A stretch of DNA of 64,000 nucleotides from SIRX01 sp965214475 (lineage in GTDB: Bacteria; Actinomycetota; Rubrobacteria; Rubrobacterales; Rubrobacteraceae). Location: NCBI GenBank assembly GCA_965214475.1, contig OZ243953.1, positions 930,001-994,000 on the forward strand, written 5' to 3'. How positions within the stretch are numbered: the stretch's first letter is position 1; each line of letters opens with the position of its first letter. The notes beneath the pieces are model-generated. The model did not search any database and was not told the origin of the DNA. It worked only from the letters and a program-made list of their open reading frames with translations. Positions 51,701 to 59,666 of this stretch are shown here, piece after piece. Both the position numbers and the translations under genes were made by a program.

Positions 51701-52081
51701 GATGTCGCACCGGGCGAGGTACGCTACGTTGCGGTCCTCTTCCTGGACCTCGACGGTTTTAAGGAGGTAAATGACTACTCTGGGCACGCGGCCGGTGACG
51801 AACTCTTGCAAGCGGTGGCCGAGCGGCTGCAGAATGTCGTAAGGCCGCAGGATACCGTGGCCCGGCTCGGGGGCGACGAGTTTTGCGTACTGCTCGCAGG
51901 AGTTTCGGGTACCGCCGAAACCATCCGGATAGTGCAGCGGCTCAAAACATCTTTGGAGGCTCCTTTTTCCGTCGCTTTTGCCGCAGACCCTGACACGAGC
52001 CCAACTAGTACCTCGGTAGTGTCCCTGAGTGCCAGCATTGGCATCGCCGTGAGCGAGCCGGGCGGGGTGGATAGCCTCTAG
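48800..52081 (+). CDS. Seven-PAS diguanylate cyclase, frameshifted near its end
   Basis: A 1093-residue soluble sensor. Seven PAS domains occupy about residues 20-910, then a GGDEF domain (FHDPLTGLPNR, RLGGDEFCVLL). The first PAS is LOV-like (GKTPRILQGPQTD) but has Pro where the photoactive Cys belongs. PAS2-PAS3 and PAS4-PAS5 look like a duplicated pair. At 52076-52081 the frame ends early: the -1 frame continues LDELLREADAAMYRAKQRG from 52078 to a TAG at 52177-52179, so one base is missing. The shortened GGDEF lacks its last helix and may be inactive. Confidence 0.9.
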   Translation: MNKDQDSEHTRERPLEPEDQPRLLAAILGAVGDAILVTEAQPTDEPGPKIVYANESFARMTGYTAEEIVGKTPRILQGPQTDRARLDEIRAALTKREPVRVDLLNYRKDGTQFWVEVDIEPVTDEHGNHTHWVSVQRDITDRRRQQEALRESEERLRAVLVQHASDIITTVEADGTIRYESPALERVLGYKPEELVDKSILDYIHPEDVDRAATELGKIQEEPGVRGPIEVRFRHNDGTWRCLEGITNNLLDDPAVGGIVINSRDITERKQVEEQLRSAEEKYRSLVEQVPAIIYIHEPTPTYQSTTYDYEVSYISPRVEEILGYPPHAFVENRSFWNELIHPDDRPEVLAEDERTDKSGEPFLMEYRMVTHDGRVVWIREEAALIHSPKGEPLYWQGVMTDITEQKLAEEDSRRSEVKFRSVVQNFSEIVKITEADGTLRYASPAFGRIFGYDSEKAVGINVLDYVHPEDLPRVRKETEKTLQNPGVNSNITEYRFQHADGSWRWVESVGTYLLDNPAIGGVIINVRDVTERKQAAEKLRSAEERYRTLVEQIPAAIYIQKPIPGEIASYHTSYMSSRIEEILGYSAQRFVEDQDFWYESVHPEDLAEVLAENARTDETSEPFFMEYRMICRDERVVWVREEALLIRSSEGEPLYWQGVLIDVTERKLQQEALKKSEEKYRSVVENIREVIFRTDAEGRYTFLNPAWEDVTGFTVEESLGKSYLEFIHPEDLQRNPEDFEQMGNHEGDYTGYQARFQAKDGSPREVEIQFRERFDEKGNLTSTSGTLDDITERKKAERDLQESEQRFRSLVQNASDLITVVDADGTITYESPSKERILGYGPQELAGRPVLEHVHPDDLEQVSVELGNVLARPGYLSEEPTKFWYRHADGTWRYLEALAANLLDDPGVGSVVITSRDITERKRLEEQLFYQAFHDPLTGLPNRSSLQRRFEQVAGRSADPPGARRRDVAPGEVRYVAVLFLDLDGFKEVNDYSGHAAGDELLQAVAERLQNVVRPQDTVARLGGDEFCVLLAGVSGTAETIRIVQRLKTSLEAPFSVAFAADPDTSPTSTSVVSLSASIGIAVSEPGGVDSL

Positions 52082-52245
52082 ATGAACTCTTGCGCGAAGC
52101 CGACGCGGCCATGTACCGCGCCAAGCAGCGGGGCAGCGCGTTCTACGAGGTTGTGGAACTGACCGAGAATACGGGCTAGAGACAGATAATAAAAAATCCT
52201 CAGGAGAGTATCTCGCCGCAAGAAGGTTCAGGCAGCCTTGGTGGC

Positions 52246-54477
52246 TTGTGGCGTCCGGCGCTTATCGTCACGATATACTTGGTTGGTTGGTTCGTACTCA
52301 ATAGGGTCACAGAGGGCCTTCAGGGGGAGCTAGAGGTCTCTATTTGGTATCCTCCGAGCGGCTTGAGCTTCGCCCTTTTGCTCGTCTTTGGAGTACGCTA
52401 CGCCCCGGCGTTGGTACTTACTACGTTTGCCCTATACCTGTTGTTTAGAGGTGGCATGGAATACCCTGTCTGGGTTTTGCTTTCCTTGCCCGTACTCTAC
52501 ACAGCGGTCTATGCGGGGGCCGCGACACTTTTGGTAGGCTGGGTAAAGATCGACCCTCGTCTAGCCCGGATGCGGGATGTTCTCTACTTCGTCGGCATTG
52601 GTTGCCTAGCCGCCCCGTTTCTGGCTTCGGCGGTGACAATCGCCGGATATTCTGTGGCTGGGCGGACACCCTGGAGTGATTTCGTTTTTAACGTCTTGGG
52701 CGGCGGTGCCGGAGAGGCTACCAGCGTGGGTGTGCTGGCTACGCTCATTCTCATCGCGCTGCGTCCTTTCCCGTACCTGTGGTCGTTCGGGCCGGTCGAA
52801 CCTCTAAGAGGCTTTGAGATTCCAGAACGCCGGGAAGTTCTCGAACTACTAGGACAGACGTTACTTCTTGCGGCAACGCTGTTTGTGGCTTACGGCACAG
52901 ATCGTGGCGTCCGGCTGGATTTCACTTACTTGGTTTTCTTGCCTCTGCTCTGGGTCGCGCTCCGCGACAACCTCGCTCGCACCGTGCTATGCGTCCTAGT
53001 CATCAATGTAGGGGCAGTTCTCTTGGTTGGCGGCACTGTGGAAAACGCAAATCCGGTTCTTATACAGCTTGGCCTGGTGACGCTCACCCTCGTCGGGCTG
53101 CTCCTTGGCGGCCTCGTTACCGGACAACGAGAGACGTCGGCGCGGCTGGTTTGGGAAGCCTCCCACGACCGCCTAACCGGGCTGCCGAATAGGACATTGT
53201 TCCTTGACGCGCTTTCGGAGGCTCTCACCCGGCGTCCCGAGAGCGCTTTCGCAGTATTAGCAGTAGATCTCGACCGGTTCGCCAACGTCAATAACGCCCT
53301 GGGCCACCGAATGGGCGATAGGTTGCTGGTTGCGGTGGCCGGACGTCTCTCCTCTCTCTCATCGACCACAAAGGATTTCAAAGTGGCAAGGGTAGCCAGA
53401 ATCGGTGGGGATGCATTCGCGGTTCTGACCGAAGACAGCGGATTGTCTCCGAATATAGGGCACCAGACTGGACAGTTGCTTCGAGAGTTAGCACGTCCCT
53501 ACAAAGTCAGCGGGCGTGAAGTGTACGTTACCGCAAGCGCCGGTGTGGTACCGATTGAAGAGAATCCCGAAGAACTAGAAGACTTGCTCCGCGACGCCGA
53601 CACCGCCGTGCAAGCGGCCAAGTCAAAAGGTCCTTCATGCTACGTGGTCTTTGACCGTGCAATGGGCGAAGCCGCGAAGAGGCATCTGGAGTTGGATACA
53701 GATTTGCGCCGGGCAATAGAACGGGAGGAGTTCACCCTTCACTACCAACCCGTCTTCTCCCTGAAGGCGGATAAGATAGTCGGCGCCGAGGCTCTTGTGC
53801 GATGGGAGCATCCGGAACGTGGACTTTTGGGACCGACAGAGTTCATCGCGCTCGCGGAGCAGAGTGGGCTCATAGTACAGCTTGGAGATTGGGTCCTAAG
53901 GGAGGCCTGCCACTGGGCGAAAGGATGTCAGGAGCTAAATTCATCGCAATCACCCATCACGGTCAACGTAAATCTTTCGGCCAAACAACTCGAACGTCCG
54001 AACTTCGCGGAGAACCTCCGATCAACGCTAGAAGAGACGGGATTGGACCCGCATATGCTGGTTCTGGAGATAACCGAAGGCATGTTGGTGGATGGGGCCG
54101 ACTCCATTCGTGAGACGCTCAACAGTTTAAGAGAGCACGGGGTAAGCTTGGCCGTGGACGATTTTGGGACCGGCTACTCATCGCTCTCTTACTTAAGCCG
54201 TTTTCCGGTGAATGTTATCAAGATAGACCGCTCGTTCATCAGCAAGCTCTCCCGGGACAACAGCGCACAGGAGAGATCGGCCGACGAAAAGCTCGTCTCC
54301 GGAATCATAGCCCTCGCCCACAATCAGGGCCTGGTAGTTGTAGGCGAGGGCGTGGAAGATGATCATCAATTAGAGCGCCTCCAGAAGACAAGTTGCGACA
54401 TGGTCCAGGGCTTTTGCATCTCGAAGCCGCTGGCAGGTGAGAAGATTTCTGCGCTTATAGAAAGCAAATCTCGGTAA
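52246..54477 (+). CDS. MASE1-GGDEF-EAL cyclic-di-GMP phosphodiesterase
   Basis: A 743-residue membrane protein. The first 300 residues form about eight helices of MASE1 type. The GGDEF domain (HDRLTGLPNRTLFLDAL) has a degenerate GGDAF motif and is probably not a cyclase. The EAL domain is intact (GAEALVRWEHP, ITEGML, DDFGTGYSSLSYL, KIDRSFI, GEGVEDDHQ), so it should hydrolyse c-di-GMP. It may counteract the cyclase next door. The TTG at 52246 lacks a ribosome-binding site; AGGAG at 52202-52206 lies upstream, near an in-frame ATC (52210), so the true start is uncertain. Confidence 0.93.
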   Translation: MWRPALIVTIYLVGWFVLNRVTEGLQGELEVSIWYPPSGLSFALLLVFGVRYAPALVLTTFALYLLFRGGMEYPVWVLLSLPVLYTAVYAGAATLLVGWVKIDPRLARMRDVLYFVGIGCLAAPFLASAVTIAGYSVAGRTPWSDFVFNVLGGGAGEATSVGVLATLILIALRPFPYLWSFGPVEPLRGFEIPERREVLELLGQTLLLAATLFVAYGTDRGVRLDFTYLVFLPLLWVALRDNLARTVLCVLVINVGAVLLVGGTVENANPVLIQLGLVTLTLVGLLLGGLVTGQRETSARLVWEASHDRLTGLPNRTLFLDALSEALTRRPESAFAVLAVDLDRFANVNNALGHRMGDRLLVAVAGRLSSLSSTTKDFKVARVARIGGDAFAVLTEDSGLSPNIGHQTGQLLRELARPYKVSGREVYVTASAGVVPIEENPEELEDLLRDADTAVQAAKSKGPSCYVVFDRAMGEAAKRHLELDTDLRRAIEREEFTLHYQPVFSLKADKIVGAEALVRWEHPERGLLGPTEFIALAEQSGLIVQLGDWVLREACHWAKGCQELNSSQSPITVNVNLSAKQLERPNFAENLRSTLEETGLDPHMLVLEITEGMLVDGADSIRETLNSLREHGVSLAVDDFGTGYSSLSYLSRFPVNVIKIDRSFISKLSRDNSAQERSADEKLVSGIIALAHNQGLVVVGEGVEDDHQLERLQKTSCDMVQGFCISKPLAGEKISALIESKSR

Positions 54478-54525
54478 CCCTGTAACTTTCAACAGGGACT
54501 ATCTCTACCGGGCGTGCCCAATCCT

Positions 54526-55047
54526 CTAAACGGGCAGTTCGGCCATATCGTTCACCTCGACGCCGCGCTCCTCGAAAAAGTCCTGGTTGACTTCCAGGGC
54601 GTACTGGGCAGGCTCGGCGGAGACATAATTGGGTGGCTCGTCATCCAACGGTTCCATCTTTTGAATGTCTACGATGCGGCCTTGGGAGTCTATGTAGGCT
54701 ACGGAGAGCGGGATCAGGGTGTTCTTCATCCAAAAAGAGAGCGTATCTTCCTCCTTGAAAACGAAGAGCATGCCCCGATCCTCCCCCAGCACGGTACGGT
54801 TCATAAGACCCTTTGCCTGCTCCGCGCTGTCGTCGGCGATCTCGACCCGAACCTTTACTTCTTCGCCACCGGAGGCGTTGATAGTTACGGTACGTAGCTC
54901 TTCATTCTTTGCAGAGTTCTTTCTCGAAGAAGCGCCGGAACTGCCGGTGCTTGCCTCCTTATCTGATGCAGCAGGATCCTGCTCCTCTCCGCTACACCCA
55001 GATAAAACAAGGACGGCCAAGACCAGGAGTAGCGCTGCGTACTTCAA
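54526..55047 (-). CDS. DUF192 lipoprotein
   Basis: A 173-residue secreted lipoprotein with a lipobox VLSGC at residues about 14-18, a Ser-rich linker and the DUF192 domain (VEIADDSAEQAKGLMNRT, GMLFVFKEEDTLSFWMKNTLIPLSVAYID). Function is unknown; some members sit in stress or hydrolase loci. Overlaps the alaX gene by four bases. Confidence 0.92.
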   Translation of the reverse strand: MKYAALLLVLAVLVLSGCSGEEQDPAASDKEASTGSSGASSRKNSAKNEELRTVTINASGGEEVKVRVEIADDSAEQAKGLMNRTVLGEDRGMLFVFKEEDTLSFWMKNTLIPLSVAYIDSQGRIVDIQKMEPLDDEPPNYVSAEPAQYALEVNQDFFEERGVEVNDMAELPV

Positions 55048-55754
55048 CGAAGCACGAACTCTATACGCTTGTTCTGGCGACCCTTGCTTTTGTGGCCGGT
55101 GATCTCGATCCCCCCTACTTCTTTTGTGTTTGAAACGTGCGTACCACCATCCGCCTGGGTGTCGAGGCCTTCTATCTCCACGATGCGGACCATTTTTACG
55201 TGCTCGGGCACCAAATTCACCTGGGTGCGGATCAAATCCGGGTTCTCTAGCGCTTCCTCGCGCGGTAGCTCATAGACTTTCACCGGGCGTTCTTCAGCCA
55301 GCGCTTTATTCGTCGATTGCTCTACCTCTTCTACCACCTCGGCGGTCCACTCACCGGGAAAGGAGAAGTCCATCCGGGCATGGTCGGCCCGCATCTGTCC
55401 GCCGGTTACTTTCGCCCCAAATTCTCTCCAAATAATGCCGGAGACGACGTGTAGGGCGGTGTGGTAACGCATGTGGGCATACCGCCGCTCCCAATCGACG
55501 ATTCCGTTTATCTGTCCTACGGTCTCCGGTATCGGGTTGTCTAGGACGTGAACCAGGTTTCCGTCTTGCCGTCGCACATCCACGACGTTGGCCTGCACGG
55601 GCCCGACCTTGAGCTGTCCCTTATCTGAGGGTTGGCCTCCGCCGCCGGGATAGAAAGTGGTGCGATTGAGGGTGAGCTCTCGCCCGGCGTGCTTTACCAC
55701 ACTTGCTCCGAATTCCCGCAGATAAGAGTCGTGGAGAAAAAGTTGTTCGGTCAC
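55044..55754 (-). CDS. alaX: Alanyl-tRNA editing protein AlaX
   Basis: A 236-residue free-standing editing domain that hydrolyses mischarged Ser- or Gly-tRNA-Ala. Family motifs: TFYPGGGGQPSDKG, the zinc-binding HTALH motif, GGQMRADHARMDF and DGGTHVSNTKEVG. The Cys found in long AlaRS editing domains is Asp here, as in some AlaX proteins. Coupled with the PHP phosphatase upstream by a four-base overlap. Confidence 0.94.
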   Translation of the reverse strand: MTEQLFLHDSYLREFGASVVKHAGRELTLNRTTFYPGGGGQPSDKGQLKVGPVQANVVDVRRQDGNLVHVLDNPIPETVGQINGIVDWERRYAHMRYHTALHVVSGIIWREFGAKVTGGQMRADHARMDFSFPGEWTAEVVEEVEQSTNKALAEERPVKVYELPREEALENPDLIRTQVNLVPEHVKMVRIVEIEGLDTQADGGTHVSNTKEVGGIEITGHKSKGRQNKRIEFVLR

Positions 55755-56509
55755 AGGGCGAGTGTACCCCGCTCGTGATCTTTAAAGGTAACGACCTCCC
55801 GGTAACCGACGTCGTGTACGAGCTTGAGGCTCTGATCGTAGCCGGCGGCTACCTCGTTTGCGGCGTGGGCGTCGGAGGAAAGGATTATGGGAACACCTCG
55901 GCGATGGAACATCTCCAAAAAGTCGCGGGCCGGGTAGATCTCCCCTATCGGCTTACGCAAGCCCGCAGCGTTCACGTCTACCACGACCCCGGACTCGGCG
56001 ACGGCATCGGCGGTTTCTTCGAGCATTGGGGTGATGTCCCCTTCAGGGAAGTGGCGGAAGATCTTAATGAGGTCCGGGTGTCCGATGATATCGAAGCGTC
56101 CTGAGAGCGCCGCTTTACGGACGTTCTCGTAGTACGCCTCGTACAGATCGTAGGTCTCCCACTTCTCGTAGATTTCCATGTGATCCGGATGGTCTACCTC
56201 CTCGTAATCCACCCGATGCACGCTCCCGATTACATAATCGTAGGGTAGCGTCGTCGCCACGCGGTCCATCTCGTCCTCGTTGCCGGGAATAAAGTCTATC
56301 TCTATCCCGAGACGCAGCCCTACATCCCGAGACTGCTCGCGGGCCTCCTGAAACGCGGCGAGGTCAATGTCTTCGAGGTAGCGATCATGCTCGGTAATGC
56401 CCATCTGAAGAATTCCGCGTTCGTGGGCGACCTCACAGTATTCGAGTATGTTCTCCACGGTCATCGGTCGATCCCCGTGGGCAACGACGTGCAAGTGGTA
56501 GTCGATCAA
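55751..56509 (-). CDS. PHP-domain phosphatase (histidinol-phosphatase-like)
   Basis: A 252-residue PHP-fold enzyme. Metal ligands are visible in DYHLHVVAHG, GITEHD, GIEIDF, GSVHRVDY, GHPDL and SSDAHAANEVA. It matches HisJ-type histidinol-phosphate phosphatase in length and motif order. The pathway cannot be confirmed since no other histidine gene is nearby. Divergent from folB. Confidence 0.9.
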   Translation of the reverse strand: MIDYHLHVVAHGDRPMTVENILEYCEVAHERGILQMGITEHDRYLEDIDLAAFQEAREQSRDVGLRLGIEIDFIPGNEDEMDRVATTLPYDYVIGSVHRVDYEEVDHPDHMEIYEKWETYDLYEAYYENVRKAALSGRFDIIGHPDLIKIFRHFPEGDITPMLEETADAVAESGVVVDVNAAGLRKPIGEIYPARDFLEMFHRRGVPIILSSDAHAANEVAAGYDQSLKLVHDVGYREVVTFKDHERGTLAL

Positions 56510-56545
56510 AGGCTCTCCTAGGGTCTGCGAACTTTCAATCCGCTA

Positions 56546-56557
56546 ATCTTATAAGAT
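56546..56557. repeat. 12-bp palindrome in the folB/PHP divergent promoter region
   Basis: ATCTTATAAGAT is a perfect palindrome midway between two divergent genes and contains -10-like TATAAG on both strands. It may be part of overlapping promoters or an operator. Confidence 0.35.
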
Positions 56558-56599
56558 ACCCGCCGTGTTTATGGAAGGCAAAGATATCAGGATGGCACG

Positions 56600-56974
56600 T
56601 TGAGCGAAGATCTGGTACTGCTGGAAGGGCTAGTTTTCTTCGGCCGACACGGGGTGCTGGCGTCAGAGCGCGAGTTGGGACAGCGTTTCGTAGTTGACCT
56701 GGAGATGAGGTTGGACCTCCGGCCGGCCGGCGTATCCGATGACCTTACCAAGACCGTAGATTACAGGGAAGTACATCATCGGGTCCGCGAAATCGTCGAA
56801 GGAGAACCTTTCGACCTGATCGAAGCCGTCGCGGAGCGTGTAGCCGCCTCGGTCCTCGAAAGCCATCCCAAGATAGAGGCGGTCCGAGTCAAAGTGACGA
56901 AACCGGACGTCCGGTTAGAAGGCACGCTCCTCGGCGGTTCTGCCGTCGAGGTACTGCGCCGCAAGGCTCTCTAA
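56600..56974 (+). CDS. folB: Dihydroneopterin aldolase FolB
   Basis: A 124-residue folate-pathway enzyme with TTG start. FolB segments: LEGLVFFGRHGVLASERELGQRF, TVDYREVHHRVREI, FDLIEAVAERVA with the catalytic Glu, and VKVTKPDV. It converts dihydroneopterin to 6-hydroxymethyl-dihydropterin. The stop overlaps the convergent mannosyltransferase gene by four bases. Other folate genes are not in view. Confidence 0.95.
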   Translation: MSEDLVLLEGLVFFGRHGVLASERELGQRFVVDLEMRLDLRPAGVSDDLTKTVDYREVHHRVREIVEGEPFDLIEAVAERVAASVLESHPKIEAVRVKVTKPDVRLEGTLLGGSAVEVLRRKAL

Positions 56975-58170
56975 GCCACCCACCGCCAGGTCGTAAACAG
57001 CGCCGTGAGCACCACTCCTCCCCCGGCGCTCAATACTAACCACATCGCCAGCGCCGCCCTGTTGCGCGCCAGCAGGTAGCCGAGCACGAGAAAGAGCGGG
57101 AAAGCTCCCAGCATGAACCGCGGCAAACTCATAAGCGGAAAGATAGGGCTGGGTGTGAGGATCGGCAGGATCATGATTACGAAAGTGTAGAGAAAAAGTC
57201 CCGGCGGCAACACCACGAACCCAACGACCACGAGCACCAGCAACAGCCCGAAGAACACCAGGTTCAGGGTATTGGAGGCTTCGAGCGACGGCCCCGAAGA
57301 CGAACTCAAGAAGAGCGCTGCCGGTTCCAGCCAGTACCCCGCGCCCTCGACGGCGGAGTTCCAGGCTCCTTGCAAGGTTGCGACGGGACTGACGAAGGTG
57401 CGGCCCCAGTATTCTTCTTGCTGCCGGGCGGAGACAAGCGGATCTCCGAAGCGTCTGGCCAGGAAGATCCCGTAGGCAATGAGCCCCGTCGGGACCAGCA
57501 ACATACCGGCCAGCCCGCCAGACCCGAACTCTCGGCGGTTACGATACCACTCGATAAACAGCGGTATGAGTAGCAGCAGACCCAGGTTACGGGTAGCGGC
57601 GGCCAGTGCGCCCAGCAACCCGGCGAAAAGCAAGTCCCGGCGGGTGTACAAGGCCCAAATGCTGCCGGTCGTGAACATCAGGAACAGCGCCTCAGTGTAG
57701 ACGGAGTTCAGAAAAAAAGCCGTTGGGAAGAACGCCAGGGTCAGCGTGGAGGCCCGCGCGACTTCGGTGTTGTAGAGGCGTTCGGCTATTCCATAGAGGA
57801 AGTAAAAGGTAAAGAGCGTCGCCACCAGCGAAATAAGTACGCCCCAGAACGCCGGCCCGCCACCCAAAACAGTCCCGAGCCGAACCAGCATCGGGTACAG
57901 AGGAAAGAAAGCCGTCGAAGCCGGAGCGCCCGCGCCGTATCCTTCCGTGGCGATCCGGGCGTACCAGGCCCCGTCCCAGTGTGCCCAGTACCCTAGAAAA
58001 CCAGGTGGCTCCAGCGGGGAGCCTGCGGGCTCGGCCTCCAGCAAGAAAACCCGCGCCAGGACTCCGGTTCCTAAAAAGAGCAGTCGCGAAGCGACGAAGA
58101 CCGCGAAGACGAACGGCCAGGCGGAGGCGGGCTTGCCGGGGGGGCGTCTAGTAGCGGAGGTTCGGGCCAC
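56971..58170 (-). CDS. PIG-V-like integral membrane mannosyltransferase
   Basis: A 399-residue polytopic protein of about 10 helices. The first luminal-type loop has HWDGAWYARIATEGYG followed by STAFFPLYPMLVRLG, the signature of the PIG-V family (GT-C fold) with the catalytic Asp in WDG. Family members transfer mannose or another sugar from a lipid carrier. Start overlaps the ABC permease gene by 23 bases. Confidence 0.88.
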   Translation of the reverse strand: MARTSATRRPPGKPASAWPFVFAVFVASRLLFLGTGVLARVFLLEAEPAGSPLEPPGFLGYWAHWDGAWYARIATEGYGAGAPASTAFFPLYPMLVRLGTVLGGGPAFWGVLISLVATLFTFYFLYGIAERLYNTEVARASTLTLAFFPTAFFLNSVYTEALFLMFTTGSIWALYTRRDLLFAGLLGALAAATRNLGLLLLIPLFIEWYRNRREFGSGGLAGMLLVPTGLIAYGIFLARRFGDPLVSARQQEEYWGRTFVSPVATLQGAWNSAVEGAGYWLEPAALFLSSSSGPSLEASNTLNLVFFGLLLVLVVVGFVVLPPGLFLYTFVIMILPILTPSPIFPLMSLPRFMLGAFPLFLVLGYLLARNRAALAMWLVLSAGGGVVLTALFTTWRWVA

Positions 58171-58912
58171 GGGCTATCGCCCACCACGCCCCGCTAAAAG
58201 CGAGGACGGCGAGCAAGACGACGACGGCGAGCGCCGGGTATGGGTTGAGGTCCGAGGTCTGGAGCGTTGCGTACCGGGCGGCGTCTACGGTGTGGAAGAT
58301 CGGGTTGAACAGCGTCGCCGTCCGCAGAACGGGCGGCAGCATGTCCACCGAGTAAAACACCCCGCCCAGAAACGCCAGCGGCTGTATCACGACGTTGGTG
58401 AGTAGCGAGATGTGGTCTATGCGGGTCGCAAGCGCGCCTACGGCGGTACCGATGGCCGAGAAAATAAAAGAGGTCAGAATTCCGATAAAAAGCAGCAAGA
58501 ACGGGTGGGCGATCTTGACCCCGATAAACGGCGCGCCCACCAGGAACACCCCGGCCCCGATCACCACGCCCCGCAACGTGCCGCCCAGAGCATAGGCCAG
58601 GGCTATCTGTAAATTGCTCATAGGGCTGATAAGCACCTCGTCTATGTAGCGCTCGCGTTTAGCGTCGAAGACCGACCACGAAGAGTTCATATGCGCCCCG
58701 GTAACGAGGTTCATAAAAGCGATACCCGGCAGAATAAACTCCAGGTACGGTACACCTTCCACCTCTTTGATGCGACTGCCCAGGGCGAGCCCGAACACCA
58801 CCAGATACAGCAGCGATGTCAGTAGCGTTGGGACCACGGTCTGCATCCAGACGCGGGCGAAGCGCAGGACCTCCCGCGAGAGCAGCGTCCTGAATCCTCT
58901 GTCAACCAACAT
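58148..58912 (-). CDS. ABC-2-type transporter permease
   Basis: A 254-residue membrane component with about six helices and the ABC-2 signature region VLISPMSNLQIALAYALGGTLRGVVI and PLAFLGGVFYSVDMLPPVL. Works with the ATPase immediately upstream as a multidrug- or polymer-type exporter. Overlaps the ATPase gene by 11 bases. Confidence 0.93.
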   Translation of the reverse strand: MLVDRGFRTLLSREVLRFARVWMQTVVPTLLTSLLYLVVFGLALGSRIKEVEGVPYLEFILPGIAFMNLVTGAHMNSSWSVFDAKRERYIDEVLISPMSNLQIALAYALGGTLRGVVIGAGVFLVGAPFIGVKIAHPFLLLFIGILTSFIFSAIGTAVGALATRIDHISLLTNVVIQPLAFLGGVFYSVDMLPPVLRTATLFNPIFHTVDAARYATLQTSDLNPYPALAVVVLLAVLAFSGAWWAIARGPNLRY

Positions 58913-59666
58913 TGCGGCCCACCACCTTCAGATACACGTCCTCGATTCTGGAGACTCCGTACCGTTCTTTCAAGCCCACGCTCGTATCCTGGGCGGCTAC
59001 CCGACCGTCGTTGATTAGCGCGATCTCATCACACAACTCCTCGGCTTCCTCCAGGTAATGCGTAGTTAGCATGATGGTCAAACCGCCACGGTTCAGCTCC
59101 CGAATGTACTCCCACAGCCGGTAGCGCAACTCTATATCCACCCCCGCTGTCGGTTCATCGAGGAATAGAACGTCCGGGTCGTGCATCAGGGCGCGGGCAA
59201 AGAGTACCCGCCGCTTCATGCCGCCGGAGAGCGTGTTTACCCGCTGCTTGCGCTTGGCGACGAGGTCGAAGCGCTCCAGCAATTCTTCGGAGCGTTCGCG
59301 AGCCTTTTTCTTTGGGACGCCGTAGTAACCGGCATGGTAAAGCATTGTCTCCTGGACGGTCAGAAATTTATCCAGGTTTATCTCCTGGGGGGAAACCCCG
59401 ATCATGGCCCGCGCCTCTCGGAACTCCGTGTAGGCATCCTTGCCAAAGATCTCTACGTTTCCAGAGTCGGGCCTTACCAGGCTCACGATACTATTTATGA
59501 GCGTCGTCTTGCCCGCCCCGTTTGGGCCGAGCAGCCCGAAAAAGCTGCCGGGTTCTATGTCGAGCGAGACATCGTCGAGCGCCACTAAGCCGCCCTTGTA
59601 GGTTTTGCGGAGGTTCTCGACCCTTAACGCGGGAACGGGCGCATGTCCGTTGCGTGAAGCGCTCAC
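58902..59666 (-). CDS. ABC-2-type transporter ATPase
   Basis: A 254-residue ATPase with Walker A GPNGAGKTT, the Q-loop (SPQEIN), signature LSGGMKRRVLFARAL, Walker B VLFLDEPTAGVD and switch His (TTHYLEEAEEL). Nucleotide-binding partner of the permease downstream. Overlaps the FAD oxidoreductase gene by four bases, so the three genes form a transcription unit with the mannosyltransferase. Substrate unknown. Confidence 0.95.
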   Translation of the reverse strand: MSASRNGHAPVPALRVENLRKTYKGGLVALDDVSLDIEPGSFFGLLGPNGAGKTTLINSIVSLVRPDSGNVEIFGKDAYTEFREARAMIGVSPQEINLDKFLTVQETMLYHAGYYGVPKKKARERSEELLERFDLVAKRKQRVNTLSGGMKRRVLFARALMHDPDVLFLDEPTAGVDIELRYRLWEYIRELNRGGLTIMLTTHYLEEAEELCDEIALINDGRVAAQDTSVGLKERYGVSRIEDVYLKVVGRNVG

